Below, piece by piece: positions 49,094-57,992 of a stretch of 64,000 nucleotides of DNA. Made by a program: the position numbers and the translations under genes. The first letter of the stretch is position 1, and each line of letters starts with the position of its first letter. The DNA is from Mycolicibacterium sp. GF69 (GTDB lineage: Bacteria; Actinomycetota; Actinomycetes; Mycobacteriales; Mycobacteriaceae). Where the stretch lies: contig NZ_QMEW01000029.1 in NCBI RefSeq assembly GCF_003284965.1, forward strand, positions 1-64,000. Direction: 5' to 3'. Under the pieces are notes generated by a model, which made no database searches, was not told where the DNA came from, and was given only the letters and a program-made list of their open reading frames with translations.

Positions 49094-49402
49094 ATGTCTG
49101 TCGACCTACCCGACCAGGAGGGTGTAGCCAGCCAAACAGCCGGCCGCACCCTCGACCTCGCGGCGGCGGGACTCGCCTTGGCCCGACTCGCGGTTGAGGC
49201 CTTCGCCGAAGGGGCATCCGAGGTGTCCAACGCCCAGGCCGAAGCGGTACAGAAGGCTTCCGAGCAGGTCATATCCGCCATTGGCGGCCTACCTGGAATG
49301 CCGCCTGGGCAGCGCAATATTGCCGCCGAGATCTCGTGCGAACTGTCCACGCTGGCGACTGATCTGGTGGATGACTCCGACGTAGGGCTGAGCCCGGCCT
49401 AG
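49094..49402 (+). CDS. Small helical hypothetical protein
   Basis: A 102-residue protein from ATG 49094, with AAGGGGG six bases before it; TACACT at 49057-49062 is a plausible -10. The sequence is Ala-rich and helical. It has no Cys pair, membrane segment or recognised motif. It lies 110 bases before the exported glycoside hydrolase, whose promoter DNA follows. Confidence 0.6.
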   Translation: MSVDLPDQEGVASQTAGRTLDLAAAGLALARLAVEAFAEGASEVSNAQAEAVQKASEQVISAIGGLPGMPPGQRNIAAEISCELSTLATDLVDDSDVGLSPA

Positions 49403-49511
49403 GTTTCGCCGGGCGCGGATGTGAGCGCTTGCCCGATGATGCGTTGCCAACATGTTGAATACACTGCTACCGTCCCCGTCAACAATCACTTTCTGGGCAG
49501 GGGACCCGACA

Positions 49512-51545
49512 ATGACCACTCCGATCCCGCTGTTGCGGGCCAAGATCGCCGCAGGCACAGTCGCAGCCGTCACGCTGGCTTCGGTGCTGACCACCGCGCC
49601 GGCAACCGCTACCACCACTGACCGAGCCCGCCCAGTCCACGAGGTGGCCATCTCATTGCTGGCGGAAACCAGCAGTGCCGCACCAGTGTTCGGTGTCGCC
49701 GACTCGCATCTGTACGACCTCGGTCCTGATGAGCTAGCGGCACGGTTGACCGAGCTGCGCAACTTGGGCGTCACGGATCTGCGGATCGCGGTGCCGTGGG
49801 TGTACATGGAGCCCGTCAAGGGCACCTACAACTGGGCGAAGATGGACGCCCTGGTGTCCACGGCAAGCGAGCTGGGTTTCACTCTGACCGGCAGCGTGAC
49901 GGCGACCCCGACGTGGGCGGGCCTGCCGCTGGCCGGTGCCCCGGATCCGGACACCTACGCCGCGTTCGCCGGAGCGGTCGCCGCCCGGTACGGGTCGCAG
50001 ATTGCAGCGTACGAGGTGTGGAACGAACCGAACGGCGTAATCTTCTACGCCCCAGTCGATCCCGCGGGATATACCCGGATGCTCAAAGCGGCGTACACCG
50101 CGATCAAGACCGCCAACCCGGACGCAATGGTACTCGCAGGATCGCTGGGGGCGACAACCAATGTCGCCGGGATCTCGGTGACCCCGCAGCGATTCCTGGC
50201 TGACATGTACGCCGCGGGCGCCGCAGGCTATTTCGATGCTCTGTCGTATCACCCGTATCACTACACACTGCCATTCTCCGCCGGGGCGGGCACAGCCAAC
50301 ACACCGCTGGACCAGGTGCGCAAGCTCTACGAGTTGATGGTCGCCAACGGCGATGGCGACAAGCAGATCTGGGCCACCGAGTACGGCACAGCCACCACAC
50401 CCGGATGGGGTGTCACCCAGGCCGAGCAGGCCGCGCTGCTGCGCGACTTCCTCACCGCGTGGTCCAAGCTGCCCTATACGGGTCCGGCGTTTGTGTACAC
50501 CTCTCAAGACGCGCAGACCGGGATTCTCAACCACGAGTACAACTTCGGACTCTTCACCTCCGACGGTAAGCCCAAGCCCGCCGCGCAGGTGCTTGCCGAA
50601 CTGATCGCGGCCAGCGGTGTCGGTGAACTGCCCGACTACACCGCACCGCGCATGACGGCCGCACGGGACCTGTACTTGCAGCTCGCCTCGGTCGGTTTTG
50701 GGCTGGCCAACCAGGCGCTCGTTATTCCCAACGCTGCGATCGCCGTGATCTACAACCTGATGCCAGGTCCGCTGCGGCAGGCGTTCACCGCCGTGGCTAA
50801 CGCGGTGTCGGCGGTCGTGGCTCAGGTCGCGATCGCGGTGACGCCGGTCATGGAGGCAGCACTCGGGTTGGTGATCCGCGCACTGCCGCAACCCTCAGTG
50901 CCCGTCTCAGAGCCCACCGACGATGAAACAGACGAAACGACAACAGGTGTGGCAGAGAATGCCGCCGACCGGGACGGCACGGGCGAGACGGCCGGCGACC
51001 CCGGTGGCGAAACCACTGCGGTGCTAGCCGACGATGCAGACGCCCAGCTCATCAACGTGCCCAATGATGACGGCGGCCACGATCTGGTCAGCACGACGAA
51101 CCCGGACACCGCACAGGAGACGACAGTCGATCCGGTGGACGTCGGGGAATCCCTGACCGCGCCAGTCGCGGAAACCGAACCCATCGCCGACCCGACTGAA
51201 CCGAGCGAACCCGATACCGCGACAGACAGCGGCGACTCGACAGGCGAGACCGAAACGGTCAGCACCGATGAACCGGTTGACGACACCGACACCACGACCG
51301 AGGCTGAGCCCGATACGGGGCACACGTCAGGCGTCGACAACGCCACGCAGGCAGGCAAGCGCACAGACGAAGCCAGCAGCGAAGACGGTGCCGTGCAGTC
51401 TGACCGTTCGCCGCGGCGCGGACCGCGCACGGCCACGTCGCCATCACGGCAGCGGGCTTCCACGGACCGGGCCGACCGCGCCGAGCAACGGTCCACCCCA
51501 CGGGGATCGGGACGTGACAACAGCCGGACCGGAACCGGCAAATGA
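49512..51545 (+). CDS. Exported glycoside hydrolase (clan A) with disordered tail
   Basis: A 677-residue protein from ATG 49512. Signal peptide (AAGTVAAVTLASVLTTAPATA), then a TIM-barrel glycosidase: acid/base Glu172 in YEVWNEPNG and nucleophile Glu290 in WATEYGTA, the two conserved clan A positions. The core ends at about 385; a hydrophobic helical region (about 400-450) and a 220-residue Thr/Asp/Glu-rich tail ending in Arg/Ser-rich sequence follow. It probably acts on a cell-surface glycan. The alternative start at 49452 would place 20 extra residues before the signal. Confidence 0.85.
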   Translation: MTTPIPLLRAKIAAGTVAAVTLASVLTTAPATATTTDRARPVHEVAISLLAETSSAAPVFGVADSHLYDLGPDELAARLTELRNLGVTDLRIAVPWVYMEPVKGTYNWAKMDALVSTASELGFTLTGSVTATPTWAGLPLAGAPDPDTYAAFAGAVAARYGSQIAAYEVWNEPNGVIFYAPVDPAGYTRMLKAAYTAIKTANPDAMVLAGSLGATTNVAGISVTPQRFLADMYAAGAAGYFDALSYHPYHYTLPFSAGAGTANTPLDQVRKLYELMVANGDGDKQIWATEYGTATTPGWGVTQAEQAALLRDFLTAWSKLPYTGPAFVYTSQDAQTGILNHEYNFGLFTSDGKPKPAAQVLAELIAASGVGELPDYTAPRMTAARDLYLQLASVGFGLANQALVIPNAAIAVIYNLMPGPLRQAFTAVANAVSAVVAQVAIAVTPVMEAALGLVIRALPQPSVPVSEPTDDETDETTTGVAENAADRDGTGETAGDPGGETTAVLADDADAQLINVPNDDGGHDLVSTTNPDTAQETTVDPVDVGESLTAPVAETEPIADPTEPSEPDTATDSGDSTGETETVSTDEPVDDTDTTTEAEPDTGHTSGVDNATQAGKRTDEASSEDGAVQSDRSPRRGPRTATSPSRQRASTDRADRAEQRSTPRGSGRDNSRTGTGK

Positions 51546-53152
51546 CGACTCCCCACATCCGCCGAAATACGCACTGGGCCAAGCGGTGGGCAGGGGCCAC
51601 GGTCTGTGCGGCGCTGATCGCGGCGCCCACGGTGGTCATCAGTCCTACACCCGCGCAGGCCGCTGACTCGGTGTTCTACCTCTCGGGCACACGCAACAAT
51701 CCCGCACCACAGCAGATGATCGATCTGGCCGACATCGGAGCGGCCTTTACCTATTTCGGTGAGCAGGCATTGCAGATCGGCTACGCAGCGGCACTGTTTC
51801 CGTTCCAGGGCGCGACCGCGTTGAACGCCTCGGTAGCCGAGGGGTTGGCGAACCTCGTAGCGGCGTTGGAGGCCGCGCCGCCCGGAGATCGGCTGGTGCT
51901 GATCGGGGTCTCGCAGGGCGATATTGTGCTGAGCCTGTTGGAGCAGGCGCTGCTCGCGGCGGGCGAGGCCCGCGACGTGCTGTTCGTGCGGATGGCAGGC
52001 CCGTCCGGGGACACCGGGGTGATGGGCCGCAACTGGGGCTTCAACCTGCCTGGACTTTCATTCGTCACCCGGCCAGACGAATCCCCGTTCGATCAGATCG
52101 TGCTCAACCACGAATACGACGGGCTCGGCCACTGGCCGGTTAATCAGCTCAACGTGCTCGCTGTCCTCAACGCGGTCCTGGGCACCCTCACCTTTCACAA
52201 TCCCAACAGCTACGCCGTGGATCTCGCCAACTTTCCCTTGGCCGATATCACCACGACCGTGAATTCGCTCGGCGCAACCACCACGACCTACCTGATCCGG
52301 GCGACCGGGCTATTGCCGTTGCTGCGGCCGTTGCAGGCGCTCGGTGTAGACGAAGGCCTGCTCAATGATTGGCACCGGAAGTTGAAACCGATCATTGACT
52401 CCGCTTACGAGCCCGGTCGTGCCCCCGTCCTGGCGCGGGTGGTGCAATCGATGGTGCGCGTGGTCGTCAACGGCTTGAGCAGGGTGGCCGAAGGCGTGGG
52501 AACGGTTTTGCGCCGCATTGAGGCTGCGCACCGGCCCGGTACGGCGACCGCTGTCGATGCGGTGGGGGACGCCGGCGACCAGGCGGCAGCGAGCCGTGCA
52601 GACCATGACCCGGGATCGCCATCACGATCGCAGACCGCGCTGGTGTCCTACTCTCAGGAGCCGGGTCTTGATCCAGTACCAGACACTGATCCCGCAGTGT
52701 CGCAGTCGAATACGGAAACACTCGGCGAAACCAGCAGTGAGCCGACCTCCTCCTCCAGCGCACCGGCCACACAGGACCCACTGTCAGAACCCGCCACCGC
52801 TCCCGCCGATGATCTCGATGCCGACAGCGACGAGCCAGGCACCACGGGCCCACCCGGCCCGCAGGAAGACGCGACGAGCATTACTCGCGGCAGCGACTTC
52901 CCCACAGGCCACGACGACACCGCGGTCACACCCGCCGACGCGCGTGTGACCACCACCAGCACGCGCCCGCACATGCGGACCTCCAGGCAGGCCGCGAGCT
53001 CCGAAGCGGTGTCGCGGCCGCGGTCCCCGAAGACGGTCAGTGTGTCGAGTAGGTCCGGATCCCCCGGCAGCGGCAGCGACCGCGCCACTTCCACATCGGC
53101 ACCGCGCGCGGACACTTCCCGCACCACGAGAGATTCAGGAACCGAATCGTGA
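51542..53152 (+). CDS. Exported PE-PPE-domain-type serine hydrolase with disordered tail
   Basis: A 536-residue protein overlapping the previous stop by 4 bases. The signal peptide ends at PAQA (about 37-40). The alpha/beta hydrolase core contains LIGVSQGDIVLS (Ser124), the GxSxG nucleophile elbow of the PE-PPE/cutinase-like family, and later YDGLGHWPVN, a likely catalytic His region. From about 350 the tail is disordered and ends in Arg/Ser-rich sequence. PE-PPE-type hydrolases act on lipid esters. It shares the tail style of the glycosidase before it and the protein at 54587. Confidence 0.82.
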   Translation: MTTPHIRRNTHWAKRWAGATVCAALIAAPTVVISPTPAQAADSVFYLSGTRNNPAPQQMIDLADIGAAFTYFGEQALQIGYAAALFPFQGATALNASVAEGLANLVAALEAAPPGDRLVLIGVSQGDIVLSLLEQALLAAGEARDVLFVRMAGPSGDTGVMGRNWGFNLPGLSFVTRPDESPFDQIVLNHEYDGLGHWPVNQLNVLAVLNAVLGTLTFHNPNSYAVDLANFPLADITTTVNSLGATTTTYLIRATGLLPLLRPLQALGVDEGLLNDWHRKLKPIIDSAYEPGRAPVLARVVQSMVRVVVNGLSRVAEGVGTVLRRIEAAHRPGTATAVDAVGDAGDQAAASRADHDPGSPSRSQTALVSYSQEPGLDPVPDTDPAVSQSNTETLGETSSEPTSSSSAPATQDPLSEPATAPADDLDADSDEPGTTGPPGPQEDATSITRGSDFPTGHDDTAVTPADARVTTTSTRPHMRTSRQAASSEAVSRPRSPKTVSVSSRSGSPGSGSDRATSTSAPRADTSRTTRDSGTES

Positions 53153-53346
53153 CCCTCACAGCGCTGGCCTGGCTAGTTGGTGGCGCGGGCGTGCTTTTCC
53201 TGTGCTGGGAGGCGCGTCGCCGGGCTCAGGCAGCCTCGGCCCACATCCGCCACTGCATTGACTCCTTCGAGCCCCGCTCACCGACCGGCGCGCAGGCACC
53301 CGAAACTCGCCCTGACAGCACTGTGGCGCAAGGGGACACTTCGTGA
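53149..53346 (+). CDS. Tiny single-pass membrane protein
   Basis: A 65-residue protein from GTG 53149, overlapping the previous stop by four bases. One N-terminal membrane helix (LTALAWLVGGAGVLFLCWEA) is followed by a polar, Pro-rich tail. It is the first of four genes linked by short overlaps. No family was recognised. Confidence 0.6.
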   Translation: MTLTALAWLVGGAGVLFLCWEARRRAQAASAHIRHCIDSFEPRSPTGAQAPETRPDSTVAQGDTS

Positions 53347-53435
53347 TCGGGCCGGTCACTTTCTTTCTCGCCGTCGCCGCCAGCACAGCGATCCTCACGG
53401 TGCTGTGGGCGCGGCATCGAAAGGCGTCGAAGTGA
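53343..53435 (+). CDS. Tiny 30-residue membrane protein
   Basis: GTG 53343 overlaps the stop of the gene before it (GTGA), and the stop overlaps the start of the next gene at 53432. The product is one hydrophobic helix (IGPVTFFLAVAASTAILTVL) and a basic end (ARHRKASK). Double translational coupling argues that it is a real gene despite its size. Confidence 0.5.
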   Translation: MIGPVTFFLAVAASTAILTVLWARHRKASK

Positions 53436-53827
53436 GCGGCGCCGCGTTCATCAGTGGCGTAGGGCCGTGGTGTTCGGTCGTGATTCTGGTCGTGTCAATA
53501 CTTTCGGCGATGGCGATCCTTGCTCGCTACCGCCAAGGCACCGAGGTGTTGGGGCCCGCGCTTCTCGCTCTTGCGGTTTCCGTCGCGGGGGCGGTGCTGG
53601 CACTGCTGGTCGTCTTGGTGCCCTACCTCCTCGCAAGCCCGCCCATCGATGACCGGGCGCTCGCTGCCGCCATCGGAACGCCACATTGGTTGTGGCCGGC
53701 CACCTTGGCAATCGTCGCCTGGGTATGGGTGCTCGCCTATTCCACCTGGACTATGCGCCTGTTTCATCGCCAGCAGGGACCCTCATCGGCCACTGTCGGC
53801 CGTAAGCGGAGGGTGTCGCATGGCTGA
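53432..53827 (+). CDS. Small polytopic membrane protein
   Basis: A 131-residue protein from GTG 53432; the longer frame upstream to 53177 overlaps two other coupled genes and was rejected. It has three hydrophobic segments (about 14-31, 40-66, 86-106) and a basic C-terminus. Its stop overlaps the ATG of the next gene by eight bases. It may work with the two tiny proteins before it. Confidence 0.65.
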   Translation: MSGAAFISGVGPWCSVVILVVSILSAMAILARYRQGTEVLGPALLALAVSVAGAVLALLVVLVPYLLASPPIDDRALAAAIGTPHWLWPATLAIVAWVWVLAYSTWTMRLFHRQQGPSSATVGRKRRVSHG

Positions 53828-54143
53828 CTCCGAACGGCCACCCCGAGAGCAACGACGGTTCAGCGACCGATCTGCGCCCGCCGTCATCATGATTCGAACC
53901 CACTTCGCCTACGACGCGCCGTCTGGTCGGGCACCGCGAGTGGCCCGCTACCACAGCCACATCACAAACTGCGGCGAATTCGGCAACGACACAACGCAAT
54001 ACAACCATGTAGGCGATGTCTTTCAGCGCATGGTTGCCGCCTTCGGCGACGACGCAGACCTCGAAGTGGTGATCCGGCGGGCCGCCCCGAACACCGCGGA
54101 GACAGATCCCGCATCCCAGTTAGAGAACAGAGGTCCCGAATGA
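53820..54143 (+). CDS. Hypothetical soluble protein
   Basis: A 107-residue protein from ATG 53820. It has a charged N-terminus and a beta-rich-looking middle (VIMIRTHFAYDAPSG, RYHSHITNCGEF) with several His and Cys. No family was recognised. Its stop overlaps the start of the EspR-like gene, so it is expressed with it. Confidence 0.6.
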   Translation: MADSERPPREQRRFSDRSAPAVIMIRTHFAYDAPSGRAPRVARYHSHITNCGEFGNDTTQYNHVGDVFQRMVAAFGDDADLEVVIRRAAPNTAETDPASQLENRGPE

Positions 54144-54553
54144 CGACAACACAGACCGCTGCGGACGCAGCAGCTCGGTCGGACAGCTTTGCCGCACAGC
54201 TGAATCGGCTGTTTTCCAGCATCTACCCTCCTGGTCGGGGGCCGTACACCAGTCAAGAGTTGGTCCGTTGGTTGGGCATGCGCGGTCTGGCTTTGTCGGC
54301 GCCGTACTTGTCGCAGCTTCGCACAGGCGAGCGAAAGCGGCCCTCTGAGCAAACGGTCGAGATGATCGCCGAGTTCTTCGGAATCCGAAGCGAGTATTTC
54401 ACCAGTCCCGAAAGCGGCTACGGGGAATGGTTGGACTCCGAATTGCGCTGGCTAGAGGTCGCGCACGACCCCGATGTGCGGCGGCTCACGACGATGCTGA
54501 CCGCCTTGGACACCGATACCCGAGAGCAGCTCATGTCCGCTGCCGGTATCTGA
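54140..54553 (+). CDS. EspR-like regulator
   Basis: A 137-residue protein very like EspR: FAAQLNRLFSSIYPPGRGPY, LSAPYLSQLRTGERKRPS (the HTH recognition region), MIAEFFGIRSEYFT and a C-terminal dimerisation part. EspR controls ESX-1 through binding upstream of espA; here the target may be the exported-protein genes on both sides. It ends 33 bases before the 816-residue exported protein. A second, more divergent EspR-like gene is at 20007. Confidence 0.88.
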   Translation: MTTTQTAADAAARSDSFAAQLNRLFSSIYPPGRGPYTSQELVRWLGMRGLALSAPYLSQLRTGERKRPSEQTVEMIAEFFGIRSEYFTSPESGYGEWLDSELRWLEVAHDPDVRRLTTMLTALDTDTREQLMSAAGI

Positions 54554-54586
54554 ACAGCCCCAGCCAAACACCCTCTAGGAGCGTCA

Positions 54587-57037
54587 ATGTCCACCACCTC
54601 GCGCCGCTTGGCCGCCACGGTCGTAGCCGCGGCCACCGTCACCGCGCTGACCACCGCGGCAGCCGTCCCCACGCCGCCACCCGCCCCGACACGGCTCGTT
54701 GAGGCGCAGGTGAACCTCGCCGCTTCGACTGGCGTCTATCCGATCGGACCCATCCCGCAGGCGTTCCGCACCCTGGGCATGGGTACCGCGCAGGACTTCC
54801 TCAACGGGATGGCGGGGCTGGCGCAGATCGTCCCTGGCGAGGCGGGGCAAGGCCTCAAGCAGACGGTGGAAAACCTCGCCGCCCTGGTCGCCGCACTGCA
54901 GTCCGGTGTCAATCTGCCGATCTTGGGCAACATCTCCATCCCGGAGATCGCCGTGCCGCCGATGGGGCCGGCCGGGACCGTCGACCAGATCAACACGTTG
55001 CAGTGGTCGACCCTGACTCAGGGCACGCTGTCGGCGCTCAAGACCGCGCTGGCCGCCGGTGACGCGGCCGCGGTCATCATCGGGCTGCTCGGCGACATCA
55101 CCGGCATCGACACCGAGATCATCGAAACCCTCGTGGGAGACCTGCCGCTGAACGTTCCCGGCACTTGGGACGGGCCGTTCTTCTCCGACGCCGGCAAGTT
55201 GGCTATCGTCCCGGCAATCGGCTTGGGCGGCACCAACTTCGCGCTCGCCTCACCGACGCTGCTCAACGATCCAGCCTTCGCCAAGACCGCGATCCTGGCG
55301 ATCGCGTTGCGCAACCCGAGCCGCACCGGCGGCGGGATTCTCTCGCTGCTGGACCCGCTGTCGTCTACGGTCGGGCTGAATCTGTCGAATGCCGACGGAA
55401 CGGCGTCGCACAAGGACACCAACAACTGGGGTATACCGATCACCGTCATGGACGGCAACGTCACGGTGTGGGACTTCGGGGCCGCATACGACATCATCTC
55501 CGATGCCCCGTCCACACTGCTCAACCCGCTGGCGTGGTTCAACAGCGGCGTCGGCCAGGTCGCGCCGACCTATCTGCTGCCCCCGAACGTCGATGCGTTC
55601 TTCGAAGTGATCAGCGATCTCACCGGTGGCAACCTGAGCGCCGGGACGATCAATCACCTGCTCGACACGGCGGACCTGATGAGCCTGCTGCACGTCGACG
55701 TCGGCGCGGACGGCAACCTGTATGTCACCTACGACTCGGGTCGTCTGCCGCTGCTGGAACCCATCCAATTCATCCCCCGCACACTGAGTTACCTGCCCGG
55801 ATTCGGATTCTCCACCACTCTGTCGGACTCTTTCGCCGATGTGCTCACCCAACTGGTCGCCCAGGGTTACCAGGACGTCAACATGACCGTGGACGCCGAA
55901 GGGGTGGCCACCTTCACCCGCGGCTGGGACATGGCCGGCACCCAGGCGAAGTTCTGGCAGAACCCCATCACCTGGCAGATGGGCCTGGAGACCCCGCAAA
56001 CCGTCTTCAACTCGATCATCACCGGACTGCAGACCAATCTTCTCGATCCGGACAAAGGCGAGTTCGAGATCTTCGGCAACAAAGAGATCGGAAACCTGGT
56101 CTACCGCAACGCAGTCAGCGTCGCCGTCGCGCAGCTCATATCGCAGGCGCTGGAGCAAGTACGCGACACGCTCAATCCGATCATCAACGACGTGCAGGGT
56201 GGGCTCACCCCGCTCGCGAAGGCGCTCGATGAGGCCACTGGGCAGGTGAACAAGGTCATCGATGACGGCCTGGGCGCAATGACCGGCCTCGGAGTGGACC
56301 TCAACGGGCCGATGCTCGACGCGAACCGACTTGTCAACGAGGTTGGCGATGGCATCAACAACGGCATCCGCAGCATCTTCAATCTCAAGCCGATCGACTC
56401 GCCACCAGCCCTGGAATCGACCAGCGACAGCGCACAACATTCGCCAGCGGTGGTGTCCACCTCGGGGGCTCGGACCCCCGCGATCACGGACACACCTGCT
56501 GCTGTGGGCACCACGATCACGCTCGACATCACCCCCGGCACCAGCGCACCCCAAGTCACCGCAGACGCCGAACCGGCGAACCAACCGGGCGCGGCGACCG
56601 AGCAAGCATCTGCCCCAAGCGAGCTGGCGGCGTCCACGGCCGACACCATTGAGGACCGTCTTGTTGCACAGCAGACAGGCGAGGGTTCCGGGGACGCCGA
56701 TGCGCGCGAGACCACCAGCACCACAGCTGGAGCCGAGGAGTCCATGGTGAGAGCGAGCCGATCGGGCACGCGGGGAAGCCGCGCCGCAGGGGAGCGCCGC
56801 GGGAACACGGCGGCGGATAGGTCGGCCGGCGAGTCCGATACGAGATCGATTCGTGGGGAGCCGAACGCCGAGCGGGATACCAGGACGCCGAAGGCTTCGT
56901 TGCGCGCGGACCGTGAGTCTGCGACCACCGACGGACCCACGAATGCGCGTTCGGACGCTGCCTCAGCCAGTGGGTCGCGTTCCATCTCAGGAGACCGCCC
57001 CAGAGTTAGAGGCTCAGACCGCGGCTCTGCGGGATGA
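54587..57037 (+). CDS. Large exported protein related to PE-PPE-domain proteins, long disordered tail
   Basis: An 816-residue protein, ATG 54587, with AGGAGC upstream. Signal peptide (about 1-27), then a folded region to about 600 with the late PE-PPE-protein feature RLPLLEPIQFIPRTLSYLPG followed by VLTQLVAQGYQDV. The GxSxG nucleophile seen at 51542 is not evident. From about 605 a disordered tail of 200 residues ends in Arg/Ser-rich sequence like the tails at 49512 and 51542. Its role is unknown; it may be an enzyme-dead shell or adhesin. Its end overlaps the Fic gene by 32 bases, convergent. Confidence 0.8.
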   Translation: MSTTSRRLAATVVAAATVTALTTAAAVPTPPPAPTRLVEAQVNLAASTGVYPIGPIPQAFRTLGMGTAQDFLNGMAGLAQIVPGEAGQGLKQTVENLAALVAALQSGVNLPILGNISIPEIAVPPMGPAGTVDQINTLQWSTLTQGTLSALKTALAAGDAAAVIIGLLGDITGIDTEIIETLVGDLPLNVPGTWDGPFFSDAGKLAIVPAIGLGGTNFALASPTLLNDPAFAKTAILAIALRNPSRTGGGILSLLDPLSSTVGLNLSNADGTASHKDTNNWGIPITVMDGNVTVWDFGAAYDIISDAPSTLLNPLAWFNSGVGQVAPTYLLPPNVDAFFEVISDLTGGNLSAGTINHLLDTADLMSLLHVDVGADGNLYVTYDSGRLPLLEPIQFIPRTLSYLPGFGFSTTLSDSFADVLTQLVAQGYQDVNMTVDAEGVATFTRGWDMAGTQAKFWQNPITWQMGLETPQTVFNSIITGLQTNLLDPDKGEFEIFGNKEIGNLVYRNAVSVAVAQLISQALEQVRDTLNPIINDVQGGLTPLAKALDEATGQVNKVIDDGLGAMTGLGVDLNGPMLDANRLVNEVGDGINNGIRSIFNLKPIDSPPALESTSDSAQHSPAVVSTSGARTPAITDTPAAVGTTITLDITPGTSAPQVTADAEPANQPGAATEQASAPSELAASTADTIEDRLVAQQTGEGSGDADARETTSTTAGAEESMVRASRSGTRGSRAAGERRGNTAADRSAGESDTRSIRGEPNAERDTRTPKASLRADRESATTDGPTNARSDAASASGSRSISGDRPRVRGSDRGSAG

Positions 57038-57755
57038 GCGACTGCGCCCACTGGCGTTCTTGGTCAGTGACCTGTTCTGTAGTGCGTGGTTCTACGGTGT
57101 CCAGCAGCAGGGCAGTGAGGCGGCCGTAGTGTCCGGTGCTGTGCCCGTGGTAGCGGGCGCCGATGAACTCTTCACGCCGTGCAAGAAGTTGCACGCCATC
57201 GAGTGCGTAGCCGTACTTGCGGCATACGGTGGCCATCAGCATGGTCTGGCTGCGGGTGTTGCCCTCGCGAAAGGGGTGGACCTGATCCAGCTGGCCCCAA
57301 TGCTGGGCGATCGTCGGGATAAATGATTGCGGGGCAAGGTTTGCCGGGTCGCTCAACGCCTGCTGGAGTCGGGCAAATACAGCTGTGGCTTGTTCCTCTA
57401 CGAGGCGTCCCGCTGGGTACCGATAGGTGATCCACGGGGCGGACCGGTCGTCGGGTGCAAAGTTGACGACATCGCGCCACTGCTTTGCCATCGCATTTTC
57501 TGGAACGACGCGGGTGGTGCCGGCCCACGGGTAGACGTCTTGGAAGAGGCGATGGTGCACGCGTCGGTAGTAATCGAGGTCGACGGTCGCGGGAAGCGTG
57601 GACGGGTCATCGAGGATAATTCCGCGCATGCGAGGCGCTACAGCGTGTGCTTCGGCAACCGCTAGGTCGGGGTAGTTCTTGATGCCGAATTTGTTTTTGA
57701 GTACACCTGGTGCATCAGGCCAGAAGTAACTATCCCACGTGTCGTAGGACGTCAC
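57006..57755 (-). CDS. Fic-domain protein (AMP-transferase-type)
   Basis: A 249-residue protein. The Fic motif is HPFREGNTRSQ (His160 catalytic). Compared with HPFxxGNGRxxR, the second Gly is Thr and the final Arg is Thr171, while His160, Asn166 and the first Arg168 remain. Fic enzymes add AMP or another nucleotide part to target proteins. Loss of the last Arg, which holds the nucleotide phosphate, may lower or alter activity. It is coupled to an antitoxin-like gene upstream (GTGA overlap). Confidence 0.88.
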   Translation of the reverse strand: MTSYDTWDSYFWPDAPGVLKNKFGIKNYPDLAVAEAHAVAPRMRGIILDDPSTLPATVDLDYYRRVHHRLFQDVYPWAGTTRVVPENAMAKQWRDVVNFAPDDRSAPWITYRYPAGRLVEEQATAVFARLQQALSDPANLAPQSFIPTIAQHWGQLDQVHPFREGNTRSQTMLMATVCRKYGYALDGVQLLARREEFIGARYHGHSTGHYGRLTALLLDTVEPRTTEQVTDQERQWAQSLIPQSRGLSL

Positions 57756-57967
57756 CTCTCACAGAATCCCGGCTGGGTGAAGCGCGCGACCACCTCTGCG
57801 GCAGCCTGCTCCTCGTCAAGTTCGCCACTGTCCATACGGGCCAGGAGTTCACGAACCGAGTCGCTGTCGGGGAAGCCCGCGAGGCCGGCGGCCGCGATCG
57901 CCAGAGACGACGCTTCCTCGGGTGTGTAGGACACCGGTCGGCGCTGGAGCTGGCTCATGACAGTCAT
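57752..57967 (-). CDS. VbhA-like antitoxin partner of the Fic protein, inhibitory motif changed
   Basis: A 71-residue protein, GGAG before ATG 57967. It resembles VbhA: an IAAAGLAGFPDSDSVRELLA segment, then MDSGELDEEQ. VbhA's inhibitory helix has S/TxxxE followed by Gly (SQRLEG in Bartonella); here the aligned sequence is AAGLAG, so both the Ser/Thr and the inhibitory Glu are Ala. The protein may still bind but should not insert a Glu into the Fic site. Confidence 0.78.
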   Translation of the reverse strand: MTVMSQLQRRPVSYTPEEASSLAIAAAGLAGFPDSDSVRELLARMDSGELDEEQAAAEVVARFTQPGFCER

Positions 57968-57992
57968 TGTAGATTCTCCAGTTCGGTCGGGG

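Noticed and set aside
49452..49511. Start of the glycosidase at ATG 49452
   Set aside because: It would put 20 residues before a well-formed signal peptide; the second ATG gives a standard one.
55250..56605. 451-residue open frame on the - strand
   Set aside because: Antisense shadow of the exported protein at 54587; composition is Arg/Val/Asp-rich with no motif.
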